This document shows, one piece after another, positions 47,201 to 58,301 of a DNA stretch of 64,000 bases. The notes under the pieces were generated by a model. It was not told the origin of the DNA, did not search any database, and saw only the letters and a program-made list of their open reading frames with translations. The translations under genes were made by a program, and so were the position numbers. Source of the stretch: Urophycis tenuis (taxonomy: Eukaryota > Chordata > Actinopteri > Gadiformes > Phycidae). The first letter of the stretch is position 1; each line of letters starts with the position of its first letter. The stretch spans positions 62,001 to 126,000 of the forward strand of contig JAXIVH010000285.1 in NCBI GenBank assembly GCA_036785325.1. Direction: 5' to 3'.

Positions 47201-47542
47201 CTAGAGATACAGCGCTGGGGACACGGGACGTTGCATGAAGGTAATGGGATGTCCGGTGTCCCCCCAGGTCACTACATCAGTGACATCGTTGGAGAGAACG
47301 GCACGGGATGGTTCACCCTCAACGACACACGAGTGAAGACGACAGCGGAGAACACGGTCCTGACGACGAGAGAGGAGACGGCCTACATTTTGTTTTACTC
47401 ACTCTGGTAACACTTTAACTTTTGCTCTTGACAAGATCTAATGCATGTTTTTGAACTCAAATGCTGTTTTACTAACACCATCTTCTGTGTATCTTATTCC
47501 AGGAGTGAAACAGTCGAGGGAGACCAAGGCCCCCTGAGTTAG
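43903..47542 (+). CDS. USP37/26/29-like ubiquitin-specific protease homologue, 12 exons, no Cys box seen
   Basis: Exons: 43903-43926, 44414-44508, 45028-45085, 45177-45319, 45494-45587, 45690-45766, 45880-46023, 46710-46765, 46859-46917, 47065-47137, 47268-47406, 47503-47542. All have AG..GT borders and the phases fit to a 333-residue frame ending in TAG. USP features: the QDAHEFLLLLFMKMK box, two Cys pairs (CTCSSCG and CTCHQC) for the zinc-binding fingers, VLVLHMKRFHYDG, then GHYISDIVGENGTGWFTLND with the catalytic His and the Asn/Asp box, and the final AYILFYSL. Family members cleave ubiquitin chains. The N-terminal GNTCYMN-type Cys box that supplies the nucleophile is absent; exons 1-2 encode MGGFCGRQ and a short Ser/Pro segment. 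A catalytically inactive, possibly ubiquitin-binding, product is inferred. Exon 2 and exons 8-9 are the least certain. Confidence 0.8.
44192..44260. repeat. (TC)n microsatellite
   Basis: CTCTCTCT runs of about 65 bp in intron 1 of the USP-like gene. Confidence 0.95.
44519..45025. repeat. 500-bp polypyrimidine tract in a USP-like intron
   Basis: CCCTCCCTCCTCTCC-type units run almost without a purine on the plus strand up to the acceptor AG before exon 3 (45028). Repeat units of 12-15 bp with CCTGCCTCC variants recur. Long open frames on both strands here (Pro/Ser or Gly/Glu/Arg repeats) are artefacts of the composition. Confidence 0.95.
46111..46529. mobile_element. MITE with long inverted ends in a USP-like intron
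   Basis: CAGTACGTTTACATGCAGCG plus AGAAATTCGAATTTCT at the left end is matched by the inverse at 46494-46529. The interior has further ATCGGA/TCCGAT motifs and a 24-bp tandem pair (46203-46260). ATA flanks both ends. The superfamily was not assigned. Confidence 0.8.
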
Positions 47543-48145
47543 AACCAGGAGGTTCTAAGGGCGCATTCACACTAGACCCTTTGGACCGGACCCGGGTTCG
47601 TTTAGGCAGTTGGTCCGGTTCGTTTTCATAATGTGAACGCAGTCTACCGAACTCGGGTGCGGACCCGAGGCCGGGACCTGAGTCCGCCAGAAAACGAGGG
47701 TCTGGGGTCCGGTCCGCTAGAACTCTGATGCGGTGCACTGTGACGTAAATGATGTCCGAACCAGGCTGTACACGCGCTATTCTATAATAGCGACAATAAA
47801 GAAACTCGGAACCGGCTTTTTTCTGCTTTGTTATGGAATGGAAAGTTAACTTCGATTTGTTGGATGGACTAAATATGGTCGATAAACTGCTTGTGGAAAG
47901 GGGCTGTTAAAAATAAAGTGATTGCTTGCAAGCGACGTGTTGTTTCTGCAACCTGGCCGGGAACTACTTCCTTGTATCTGGGAACTACTTTGTTGCGCAT
48001 CTAGTGAATTATTAGTGAAACGGAAGCGTTTTTATTGCTACATGATTTTTCATATTGCCACGTTGGTAACAGTTTTCTCGTGACTAATTGCTAAAGTAAA
48101 CGGCTACTTGTTTGACTGCTGCATCAGACTTAAACAAAAATAAAA

Positions 48146-49299
48146 ATGACTGGCAAGGGTACCCTGTGGTCAACTCAAGAAATTAAATACTTAATTGAAA
48201 TATGGGGGGAAGAGCATATGCGAAGCTTAATGGGTAACACCCATAGAAATACTGACCTTTACGGTTTATTTAGCCAAAAAATGGAGAAGAAGGGATTTAA
48301 TCGTTCAACCGAGCAGTGTCATGTTAAAGTCAAGAAGTTGAGGCAGAAGTACATTAAGGTGCGCGATAGCCTAAGGAGATCAGGGAGTTCCTCGGAGGAA
48401 AAGGATAAATTTGTTTGGTATGATGCGGTGGATGCCATTTTCGGGTCAAGACCGGCCAACGACCCCAAACACATCGTGGAGTCACACCCATGATTGACCT
48501 TTTTTGAATGTCATAATCCGAGGTGTCATAATCTAAAGCGTGTGTTGTTGTTGGTTTATATTCCCATATGTATGGTTAATTACAGCTAGCGTATCACTCA
48601 AGCAAACTACTCCAGTGATGGATGCGTTAACCACTTGTTGGTGTGTGGGGGAGGGCCTGATGCAAACGGCAACTTTGTACAACTTTGTAAACCAAGCCTC
48701 TAAGCTCTGTTGTCATGCAGTCCAGACAAATGTGTTTGTTTATATTTCTATGACATTTATCAGACACTTGTCCAAAGCGACAAAATAGCAACAAAATAAC
48801 AACTACAAATAACATACGGACATTAACTAATTGAAACGTGGTCTCTCTGCAGTTTTGTTGTTGTTGTTAATCATTATTATTAAGTGCCATTTGTGCTCCC
48901 AATTCTGCTTTTACAGGCAACTCAACCTCTGAAGACAGCAGCACCCCTGCCTCAAAAAAAAGGAAGGCCAAGACGGATGTCTCCAACATGATGGAGGCCT
49001 TCATCGACCTGCAAAACAAGCAGTTTGATGCTTTCATGCGAGTAGAGGAGCGCCATCAGCAGGAACAACAAAGTCTCCAGGCATGGATGCATGCTCAGAG
49101 AGAGGAACGACAGGAGAATACACGACTCCTCTCACACATGATGGACAGAATGTTCCAAGTGTTTTCTCCATCACATCAGCCTATTCACCCAGATCCACAC
49201 AATCATGATCCTTCCCATCCACTCATGCACCCTCATGACCATTCACACAGACAACCTTATACTGACACAACCTCATCTGCTACCTATTTCAATCTCTGA
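48146..49299 (+). CDS. Harbinger Myb/SANT-like DNA-binding protein
   Basis: Exon 1 (from ATG 48146) has a trihelix/SANT-like domain: TLWSTQEIKYLIEIWGEEHM, FNRSTEQCHVKVKKLRQKYI, then WYDAVDAIFGSRP. A later exon (about 48917-49299) encodes a nuclear-signal stretch SKKRKAKTD and an acidic, Gln-rich coiled region with EERHQQEQQSLQ, ending in a His/Pro tail and TGA. In Harbinger elements this partner protein binds the transposase and carries it to the nucleus and the TIRs. The middle exon that joins the two parts, if any, was not resolved; exon 1 read straight through stops at 48491. Confidence 0.75.
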
Positions 49300-49350
49300 A
49301 CCAGTTAGCCTCATGTTTTTATTGTTATCAGTACCTAGTCATAGCCTATC

Positions 49351-51092
49351 CTAGGCACTGTTTGTAAAAACATTTTGTGTTATGCCTTTAATGTTTTTGA
49401 TTGAAATATTTAAGAGATTTACTGTTAGTTCTGTCCTCTTCAATATGTCCTTTACATATACAGTATATAAAAAAGCTTTGACACATGACTTAATTAGTAC
49501 ATCAGATTTATTCATATTGTTCAGAATGTTGAGGGTCACAAATTGTGGCTTAAAAGTGAGTATAATATTGACATAAAGCTTCCCTGATGGCATTGCCAGA
49601 ATCGTATGCCGGGGGTTTTGACCGCCCACATAATGTTCCACATAATCTTCATCATTGTCCCCAGCAAATTCTTGATTATGCACTTCACAATAATTGTGAA
49701 GAACACAACAGGCCGTGATAGTGGTGCTGATGATGTCAATGTTGCAGTCATAGCGCTTCATCAGGCACCGCCATCTCCCTTTGAGACGACCAAAGGCTCT
49801 CTCCACAGTCATCCTCTGCTGAGGCGCTGGTTGAAGGTAACCTGTGCAGGTGTTGTTCCTCTGCCATCAGGATACGGTTTCATTAACCAGGGAAGCAGCG
49901 GATATGCAGCATCCCCTAACAGTAGAACAGGCACATCTACACCTTCAAACATTTCCGTAATATTAGGGAAGAGGGTACCATTCTGGCCCCTCATAAAGAG
50001 AGGAATTAGCAAAAACCCGTGCATCATGCACCTTGCCTACCCAGCCTACGTTAATATCCCAAAATCTTAACCGGTGATCCACCACGCCTTGAAGAATAAC
50101 TGAGTAGAACCCTTTCCTGTTGTAGTAGTCAGCTGAGTCTTCTTGTGGTGCTAGAATACCAATGTGGGTGCCATCAATAGCCCCAGCACATTGTGGAAAA
50201 CCACAACGGTCACGGAAACCCTGTATGATACTTCTGAATTCTTGTTCAGATGGAGATTTTAAATATTCAGAGACCAATTTTTCAGCAATAACTGATACCG
50301 TTTCATTTGTAATCATGCAGGCCGTAGACTGCCCAATGCCAAATAAATGTGAAATTGATCTATATTCAATATTAGTTGCTAGCCTCCATAAGGTAACTAC
50401 CACTCTTTGTTCGACTGGTATGAGGCGCCTTAACCTAGTCTCCTCTTTCATCAGGTGAGGTTGCAGTTTGTTGCAAAGTTCCATGAAAGCAGCCCGTCTC
50501 ATTCTGAAATTGCTTAGCCACTGACTGTCTGTCCAGTTGGTCAACACATTGTCCCACCAAATAGTAGACTGCTGATGGACCCAAATACTCCTGCAATAAA
50601 TAAATAAATCACAAGGTTAAAATGGAAGCAGGCAATAAATGAACACTATTCAAATTTGATAATCTGTCACAGAAATTAGTCAACTTTGGAAGTTTATTCT
50701 CAATGTGTCTGCATTTCGATTTATTTGTAGCGACACTCAGTTTATGAATGAACTCTTGTACTGACACCTAATCCAATCAGAGCACGCAATCTTTACATGT
50801 GATCATTACTGGCCAATCATATAAGGAGTAATGCAGCTCTGTTCTTAAACGACGGTCTTTAGGTGAATTTGTTAGTCAATAATAAGTTTCAATTTCTAGC
50901 CTACTACTCTCCCCTTTCATACTGAACTGATTTTTGCGTTATTACTTCACCACACACAACTCACCTTGTGGGTAGACGTACATCCTCGAGTTCCGCCAGA
51001 AATGCTGCAAATTGGTTACGCATTGTAGCCTGCCTCCTCATGAACCTCTGTAGACGAACCGCTCTCATCCTTCTCATTCGGCGGCGCACCAT
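49351..51092 (-). pseudogene. HARBI1-like DDE transposase, two frameshifts
   Basis: Exon 1 (51092-50965) starts MVRRRMRRMRAVRLQRFMRR; exon 2 (from 50590) has the helix-turn-helix with VTLWRLATNIEYRSISHLFG, then the DDE_4 core. The catalytic residues appear as CAGAIDGTHI, VLLLGDAAYPLLPWL and MTVERAFGRLKGRW. Frameshifts lie near 49995 (after ARVFANSSLY, before RGQNGTLFP) and near 49815 (RLSRG/MTVERAF). The enzyme would excise and insert the element at 3-bp TWA targets; this copy cannot make it. Confidence 0.88.
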
Positions 51093-51918
51093 GGCATAGT
51101 GTAAATGCCGATTACCATCGTTTATCTGACGTTGACACCAGATTATCGAAAACAGTAAAATGCTAACAGAGAAAAAATATTGCCGCGTTGCCAAGTGACA
51201 TTTTAGCAATTAGTCACGAGAGGGTGTGGATTATGGATTCTCCATAATTCACACCGTCGAGTGGCTAATTGCTATTCTAAAACTGTTACCAACGCGGCAA
51301 TATGAAAAATCATGTAGCAAATAAAAACGCTTCCGTTTCACTAATAATTCACTAGATGCGCAACAAAGTAGTTCCCAGATACGAGGAAGTAGTTCCCGGC
51401 CAGGTTGCAGAAACAACACGTCGCTTGCAAGCAATCACTTTATTTTTAACAGCCCCTTTCCACAAGCAGTTTATCGACCATAGTTAGTCCACCCAACAAA
51501 TCGAAGTTAACTTTCCATTCCATAACAAAGCAGAAAAAAGCCGGTTCCGAGTTTCTTTATTGTCGTCGTCGTTGCTATGCGCGGAGTGATGCGGTGAAGC
51601 GGTCAGCAGCAGCGTTGGATGGGGACAGGTGTACTTTATCGTCTCATAAAGCACACCTATCAGCCAATCAGAATCAAGCATTGGGACTAACAGTTTTAGA
51701 ATATAACACAAATAATGACAATAATAATGGATATGAATATTAATATAGGCTATATGTAATACATTTGGCTGTGATTTGGATTTTTAACAATAAATTTGGT
51801 TCTCTCATATATCTGTTTTGTCTTTTTTTAATTACTTTAGTTTCAAGCTTCTCACCATTTGATCACAAAAATAACATACACAATGCATTATTTTAAAAAA
51901 TCCCATCTTTTAGTCTCT

Positions 51919-52324
51919 TGGTCACGGTCTGCCTGCCACGCCCCCACCTCTCATTCATTCACACAGCTGCGCCTCATCAGGTGGTTAGTGAAGTCTACAA
52001 ACCCGTCCCTCACTGTTCACCTGGTGTCACATTGTCTTCACTTTTACCACATCCAAGTCTCTCCGGCAGTCCTGCCTCCTGTGGTTTCTCCATCCTGCCT
52101 GTCCCCGACTCAGATCTCCACCTCGCCCTTCTTATCTCCCCCCACAGCCCCGTCTCCCCAACCCGCTCCGTCCTCCATCACAAACTACCTCCCCTCTCCT
52201 GAGCCCCTCCGGTCTCCCCCCTACCCCACGTAACCCGGTGGTCATTGTGTGGTTTGAAAATAAAGAGACTTTAATTTCATACCTGGTTTTGTGCTGCAAT
52301 TGGGTCCTACCCCGACCCGTTACA
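51919..52324 (+). mobile_element. Solo LTR (Gypsy-like)
   Basis: Starts TGGTCACGGTCTGCCTGCC, ends CCGACCCGTTACA, and is flanked by a 4-bp duplication CTCT (51915-51918, 52325-52328). It contains AATAAAGAGAC (52258), the usual polyadenylation site of fish Gypsy LTRs. There is no internal retroelement sequence, so it is a product of LTR-LTR recombination. Confidence 0.85.
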
Positions 52325-52852
52325 CTCTGTTTTACATTCATGCAATATTTGAGCAATAGCTTTGAGGTACATGATTGATTCATAATTGAGTCATTGTGGA
52401 AATGTCAGCAAGTCGTATGCCTGATGGAATCTAGTACAATTGTTTGATAGTACAAACAATCTAACATGTGTTAATTACTTGGACAGGTAACGCGCATTTT
52501 TTTGTTATTACTGATGGCTGTCCCGTGAAAAGCCATTAAAAAGATTAATGTCACTGGGACTCTTTAAATGTATATAAATGTATTTGCACTCATTTCTAGT
52601 TCTTCGGTTAATGTTAAATGACAATGTTTGGTGTATGGTTGGGTTGGTTCCTCTGCGTTATTGGATATTGACGTTCAAGAGAGGTAGAGAGAACAAGACA
52701 TGTCTTTGGTCTATGTATAGGCCTCCTCAATAAGAGATGGTATGCAAGTCAAACAAAGTGGATTGAAACAGTGAAAACCCATCATACCCTATCTGTAGCC
52801 ATTGTCTCGTCTCTGCAGCCATTATTAACCCCAACTTGCTCCCCGGGCGCTG

Positions 52853-53262
52853 AACATAGCAGCCCACTGCTCCTATGTACCATAGGATGGGTCAAATGAA
52901 CACAGCAGCCCACTGCTCCTATGTACCATAGGATGGGTCAAATGAACACAGCAGCCCACTGCTCCTATGTACCATAGGATGGGTCAAATGAACACAGCAG
53001 CCCACTGCTCCTATGTACCGTAGGATGGGGTCAAATGAACACAGCAGCCCACTGCTCCTATGTACCATATGGGTCAAATGAACATAGCAGCCCACTGCTC
53101 CTATGTACCATAGGATGGGTCAAATGAACATAGCAGCCCACTGCTCCTGTACCATAGGATGGGTCAAATGAACACAGCAGCCCACTGCTCTTATGTACCA
53201 TAGGATGGGTCAAATGAACATAGCAGCCCACTGCTGCTATGTACCATAGGATGGGTCAAATG
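52853..53262. repeat. 46-bp minisatellite, nine copies
   Basis: The unit begins GAACACAGCAGCCCACTGCT and ends GGATGGGTCAAAT. Nine units follow one another, with an ACA/ATA difference at the start, small deletions in units 5 and 7, and an extra G in unit 4. Confidence 0.95.
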
Positions 53263-53269
53263 CAGAGAA

Positions 53270-54235
53270 CAAATTGTGTTCCCGTATCTGCAAAATACTG
53301 AGAATGACCAATAAAGGCCGAAATGTCCTCTCTTCTATCATATAGGCCTATCGCTTATAAAGCCATACAATGTAGCTAATAATATCAATATACCATGATA
53401 GGAGCAGGCAAAGTATGTTCCACTGCTCCATGATTTTGTATGTGACAAATTAAAACATGAAACTAATAAATAGTTTATCAAAGTGTTTTCTGAGACTAAA
53501 ACATCACCAGTGGACAAGACAGACACAACTGTCATATGAGCTGTTTATTTGGTAGTTACTTTACATAGTGTTTATGTTCCTAGGGTGACATTTCACTCTA
53601 TATTTTGTATAAATAGAAATAGTTTTGCCTATGTTGATCTGTTATGGTGTAAATCAAAGCCTACAGAGTCTATTCTATCGGCCCAGTCTATCCAAGTTCA
53701 AATCTCAAATCCAATTTTGTGAGATGTCATGCTTGACAAGTTATGTGTATATGTTTGTGTCCGATAACATGTTTAATTTAGTTGCCCTTAAAGACATGTT
53801 ATCCAAGGACATTCTGCCATTCTATGAATAATGCTACCATAATGCTTTGATTATTAACATGGTAATATACATTCCCAGTTAGATGTATTTTGCCTTTAGC
53901 CATAATCAGCAAAAAAGTGCAGACATCAAACATCAAGATCAAAGTAGTGTTGCAAGAAATGCATTTAAACAAGTGTAGGGATGTCACTGTAAAGGCAGTG
54001 GAAGAACTTTAAATTAAAAAAACGAGTGACTGAACTTAAACATTTAATACAGGATTGCAACGCAGATCTTTAGAGCATAACTGAACACAGACACAAACCA
54101 CAAGGACAGCAACACATCTGGTGAACATAACTTATTGCAATTGATTCAAATTGGTTGCACAACTGGCATCACCTGGCACTGAATGTTTTATGTGAAGCTG
54201 TGATCACACAGTTGTCTGCACGGTTTGGTTGCTCA
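53270..54235. other. No gene seen
   Basis: AT-rich unique-looking sequence. No exon, transposon end or repeat was recognised. Confidence 0.5.
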
Positions 54236-54241
54236 AAGAGC

Positions 54242-54280
54242 AATGTGATGTTTCCTCTTCTGCAGAGGAAACATCACATT
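54242..54280. repeat. Perfect 16-bp inverted repeat (hairpin)
   Basis: AATGTGATGTTTCCTC and GAGGAAACATCACATT are exact inverse copies around a 7-bp loop TTCTGCA. Confidence 0.95.
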
Positions 54281-54495
54281 ATCAGGGATTCACATTACAT
54301 CACTCTAAAACAAACATGGAACTGCTGGTTATGACTGTGGCTGGAAGGAAATCTGATTTCATGTTGTGCTTTTTTTGCTCGGTGATATTATAGCTAGAGA
54401 GTTTCATATAAGATACAGATTTCTAACTTACTGCCGGTTGCATGTGGATTGTGAAGTCGATATGTAGCTATTACATTTTAAACAGTGGCTTCTAT

Positions 54496-55645
54496 GTTCA
54501 AGTTTTAAGTTTATTGTCACATACTAGATAACAACCTACATCATTACCAGCAGTGAAATTCTTGTTGCTCAGGTCAACTCAACTTTGCATAATAAAAATA
54601 AAAATAAAACAAATCAAATAAGAGGGAGAATACAATAATAAGTGGGTGAGGTAGACAAGTGAATAATGAATAATGGATAAGTACAAGTTCATAGGGAGAA
54701 GCTCACGGAAGTAGATAAGTAAGTAGTGCAAAACATGGCATAGTAAGGTGCGGACAAAAAACATAACATAGTAAGGTGCAGAGGTGCATAGACATAGCAG
54801 CTATGTAACTGTAAAGTGGCCAAGTGTTTGTACGTGCATGTATGTGTGTATTGTGTGTGTGCAAGTGTTATTGTCAGCAGTTCAGTAGCCTGATGGCTTG
54901 TGGGTAGAAACTGTCTCTTAACCTGCTGGTTCTGGTCCGGATGCTCCTGTCCCGTCTGCCAGACTGTAGGAGCATGAAGAGTCTGTGGCTGGGATGGCTG
55001 GGGTCCAAGAGGACCCGGTGGGCCTTCCTCCTGCAGCGCTGGCTGTAGAGGTCCTGGAGGGTTGGCAGCTCAGTCCTGGGGAGGCGCTGGGCCGCCCTGA
55101 CCACCCTTTACAGAGCTTTGCGGTTGAGAGCGTTGCAGCTGCTGTACCAGGCCGTGATCTTGATAGTTGCACTTCCCAAAGTAAACTAACAAGCACAGAC
55201 ACTCCCCCGGAACGCCCACCAGGCGAATATTGCTGAGCACAAATACGCTTGGTCGCCCGTCAGTGTGAGCGTAGGGTGATGTTGATGGGTGCGTGCCTCC
55301 CTCCCTGCAGCCTCCTGTAGTCCACCATCAGCTCCTTGGTCTTGCGGACGTTGAGCAGGAGGTTGTTGTCCTGACACCGTGATGTCAGGGCTCTCTGCTC
55401 CGCAGGCCGACTCGTCACTGTCAGTGATGCAGCCGATGAGGTGGTGTCATCAGCAAACGTAATGACGGTGTTTACGCTGTGTGTGGTCGTGCAGTCGTGG
55501 GTAAACAGGAAGTACAGCACGGGGCTGAGGACTATTCCCTGGGGGGCACCGGTGCTGAGTGTCAGTGTGGAGGAGGTGGCATTGCTGATCCTGACAGCCT
55601 GTGGCCTGCTCGTCAGGTCGTCCAGGATGTGTGTGTGTGATATTC
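54496..55645 (-). mobile_element. L2/CR1-like LINE 3' half, copy B
   Basis: On the minus strand: STGAPQGIVLSPVLYFLFTH, TFADDTTS (the reverse transcriptase catalytic A(D)D box), CQDNNLLLNVRKTKELMVDY, then, after an internal loss near 55160-55255, KITAWYSSCNALNRKAL, a TAA at 55109-55111, RVVRAAQRLPRTELPTLQDL and a 3' tail to 54496. The 5' part with the endonuclease is absent. The internal loss removes the FLGVHI-like region. Confidence 0.8.
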
Positions 55646-56250
55646 TAATAATGATAATAATAATTCAACACACTTTTATAGTGGACAGTTCATACATTTT
55701 GTATATGAATGATTTCATGTTAAATACAGTCCATAATTCATGTTTCTCTAAACCCGCATTCACAATTGTCAACAAAATTGAATGATAATTAACTAACAAA
55801 ATCAATCATTATTGCAATATTCATTCATTCTTCCATGATATTGTATGGATTTAGTTTGGTTTACTTCATGTGTGCATGTCTTCTGATACCTCTATGATGT
55901 TATGATGATCTTAGAGGAGCAGCGCCTTAACATTCATCATTCAGTCATTCCATGATCAAAGAGCACAGTGGACGCACTAGTTAGTGATATACTGATACAG
56001 CATCTTTAGCTTTGGAAATTAAAGTAAGTATGTTTTGCTGGAATTGTAATCGCTGTAAGGTATTAATAGCACTGACACAAACCTGATGAACATATTGACA
56101 CCCATAACATTTAACACTGAAGACATGGCTCAGAATGTTAACTTTGAGCATGTCAACTCTACAGTTTGTAAAACTCCATCCACATGCAGAAACTGTTAAT
56201 TATTATAAACAAGACATGATGTGTACAGCGTGGTAGTGGTAAGGGGTGGC
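55646..56250. other. No gene seen
   Basis: AT-rich sequence with no recognised feature. Confidence 0.5.
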
Positions 56251-56375
56251 TGTGTGTGTGTCATAATATATTAAGTGTGTGTGCGTGTGTGTGTAAGGGG
56301 GGTGGGGGGGGGGGGGGAAGTGGGTGTGTCAGGAGTCTTGTGGTTTGTGAGAAAAAGGGGACCAGTAAATTCACT

Positions 56376-56993
56376 GAGCCCAGGGTCAGAACAAAATTTG
56401 GCCCTGGCATATTTTTCCTAGACCGGCCACAATATCCTTCTTCTACTTCTTCAGTTGGCCCTGGGATGACATCTCCAGCAACGTTTTCGTAGCTGTCGCT
56501 AGTTCTACTTCCACTAGCAGCACTAGGGGGGCACTAGTTCTACTGGCAGCAGCAAACAAATTATCAATTTTAAAACATTTTGCAGCGTTGGCCTGTAGGG
56601 CTTTTTGCTTTTCTCGCGGATCTTCTCCGCTCCCCATTTCCTCTTTTTGGAACTTCTGTCGTCCATAATGTTTATTCTTAAGTGCAAGGCTAAATGATGC
56701 GCTATCAATTTCTCCATAAACCTAGCGGCTGCTTGGACAGATCCACTTGAGGGGTGGGGCAGGGGGGCGCGATCATAACACACACTGAACCTGTCATGAA
56801 GAGGCCAAAAATATTGACCTGTAACCCCCCCCCCCCAAGCCAAATGGATGCAACTGAATTTATACATGACGGGCCGCAACATGGGCCACGCTGCTCAAAT
56901 AAATAACAAACATTTTGGCATTTAAAAACAGGCCCACATGTGGACCAGCCCACCAGATTAGTACAGATTGCCAGTCCGAGCCTGAGCCTCTAA
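56376..56993 (-). mobile_element. Deleted hAT (ZMYM-type) with N-terminal transposase fragment
   Basis: The right end on minus starts AGGCTCGGACTGGCAATCTG, similar to fish hAT termini; the left end near 56378 reads CAGGGTCAGA. Between them the minus strand encodes SSKKRKWGAEKIREK and, after a one-base shift near 56605, ALQANAAKCFKIDNLFAAAS, the usual N-terminus of TTF/ZMYM-type hAT proteins. The finger and core are missing. A clear 8-bp duplication was not found. C-rich runs lie at 56826-56838. Confidence 0.55.
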
Positions 56994-56999
56994 TGATCT

Positions 57000-57890
57000 C
57001 CATGAAGAGCGCATTTCAACATCTCCTCCTCGCATTGTACCACAGCAGCACCGTGTGGCCACATGGTATACTGCAACGATTTAGTCGCCCCTAAATTGTA
57101 AAACAACCGGTTTTTATCATGTTACAGTATATTGACTTTTTTAAAAAAAATAAATTAAATTAATTAAATTAAACTATTGCAGTTCCCGTAGGATGTTATA
57201 TGGTATATCATATTATATGGAGAAATAGCGTTCGTAACTGATGTTGGCTATGTGATCCATGTTGTATATAATGGCAGCAGAAGCCGTCATTCATCCAAAT
57301 TGTTTGAAGGTAACCAAGATCAACCGAACGTTCCATCTCCCGTGAGGCCTTCTGCCTTGGGCCGTTTCTTCGTAAAAAAAAAAGCCTACAGCAATTGGCA
57401 ATTTGGCAAAAAAAAGAGCAAAATATCATGTGACATAAAAAAAAAACAAGAACGTTTCGTGCCTCAGTGGCCTCTTTCCACCAATTTGGTAAAACAAGCA
57501 CCGTCACTGGAGTATCACCCGTGCGTACCCACTATAAATACCAATGGAACGCGTGTGCAAAGTTGGAGCATGTAGGACTAGTTACGCGTGGAGGCTGCCT
57601 AGGCCGAGAGCGCGCGACTCACGACACCGGGCAAGTGCCACTAGCAGAATGACGTCCTGTCCACTTGCACTTCGCGCGTGACCGTGGGCATTGTGGACGT
57701 GCAGTGCATGCTCTCCTTTTCCCCGACCGACAAGTATGAGGCTCGTAGAACACGTTGTATGTAGTATTGACATTACGAGAAAATGATGAAATGATGAAAT
57801 AAGAGTTTAACTTGAATGAATTTGGGGGATTTTTATATTATGTCTGATTTTGTAAATCTTTTTAAAGTGATTATTATGATGATTATTATA
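57000..57890. other. No recognised gene
   Basis: Mixed-composition sequence with short open frames only. No family motif was recognised. Confidence 0.45.
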
Positions 57891-57892
57891 AT

Positions 57893-58049
57893 TACGGGGT
57901 CTGCTGGACTGGGGTCTCCGTGTGAACAGCGGTGCTCTTAGCTCTCGTCTCTCCCTGACTGGAGGCTGGAGCGCCGTCTCCCTCGGGGCCTCTGGCCTCG
58001 CTGGGGGCCGACACGGGGCCCGGGGCTGGCTCTGTCGGGGTCCCAGTTC
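57893..58049 (-). CDS. Possible terminal coding exon, unknown gene
   Basis: The strand opposite plus has a good acceptor (TTAATCTTAG) at 58050 and an open GC-rich exon: GTPTEPAPGPVSAPSEARGP then ETRAKSTAVHTETPVQQTP and TAA. It is low-complexity and Pro/Ala/Glu-rich. No upstream exon was found because a transposon-like end begins at 58051. It may be the 3' remnant of a gene cut by that element. Confidence 0.25.
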
Positions 58050-58301
58050 CTAAGATTAAGATTATTTACACCGGCAGCGTTTTACGCCCGTCTCACGGCC
58101 GACCAAAGCTTAACTTTACGCTTCACTTCTATTTTTAAGCGTTTCTGAAGCGTCTCATTTATGGTGTATACGCCTATTATCTTATTAAATATAGCCAAAC
58201 AAACGAGGAGGGGGTGTCTGCAGACCCGGAGGCTGCAGATTCCCGACCGCAGATCTCAGCCCCTCAGGAATGTGCCAACCGCAGATCTCCGCCCCTCAAG
58301 A

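Larger units (their letters stand above)
47559..51566. mobile_element. PIF-Harbinger element with Myb-like and transposase genes
   Basis: The left end GGGCGCATTCACACTAGACC follows TAA and resembles fish Harbinger termini. Two convergent genes are present: a Myb/SANT-like gene (plus, 48146-49299) and a HARBI1-like DDE transposase (minus, 51092-49351). Inverted copies of about 300 bp lie at 47789-48085 and 51278-51566, just upstream of each gene. The right terminus matching 47559 was not found beyond 51566, so the right end seems deleted. Confidence 0.85.

Noticed and set aside
52132..52233. Pro/Ser-rich open frames at 51859-52233
   Set aside because: They lie within the solo LTR and show no retroelement domain.
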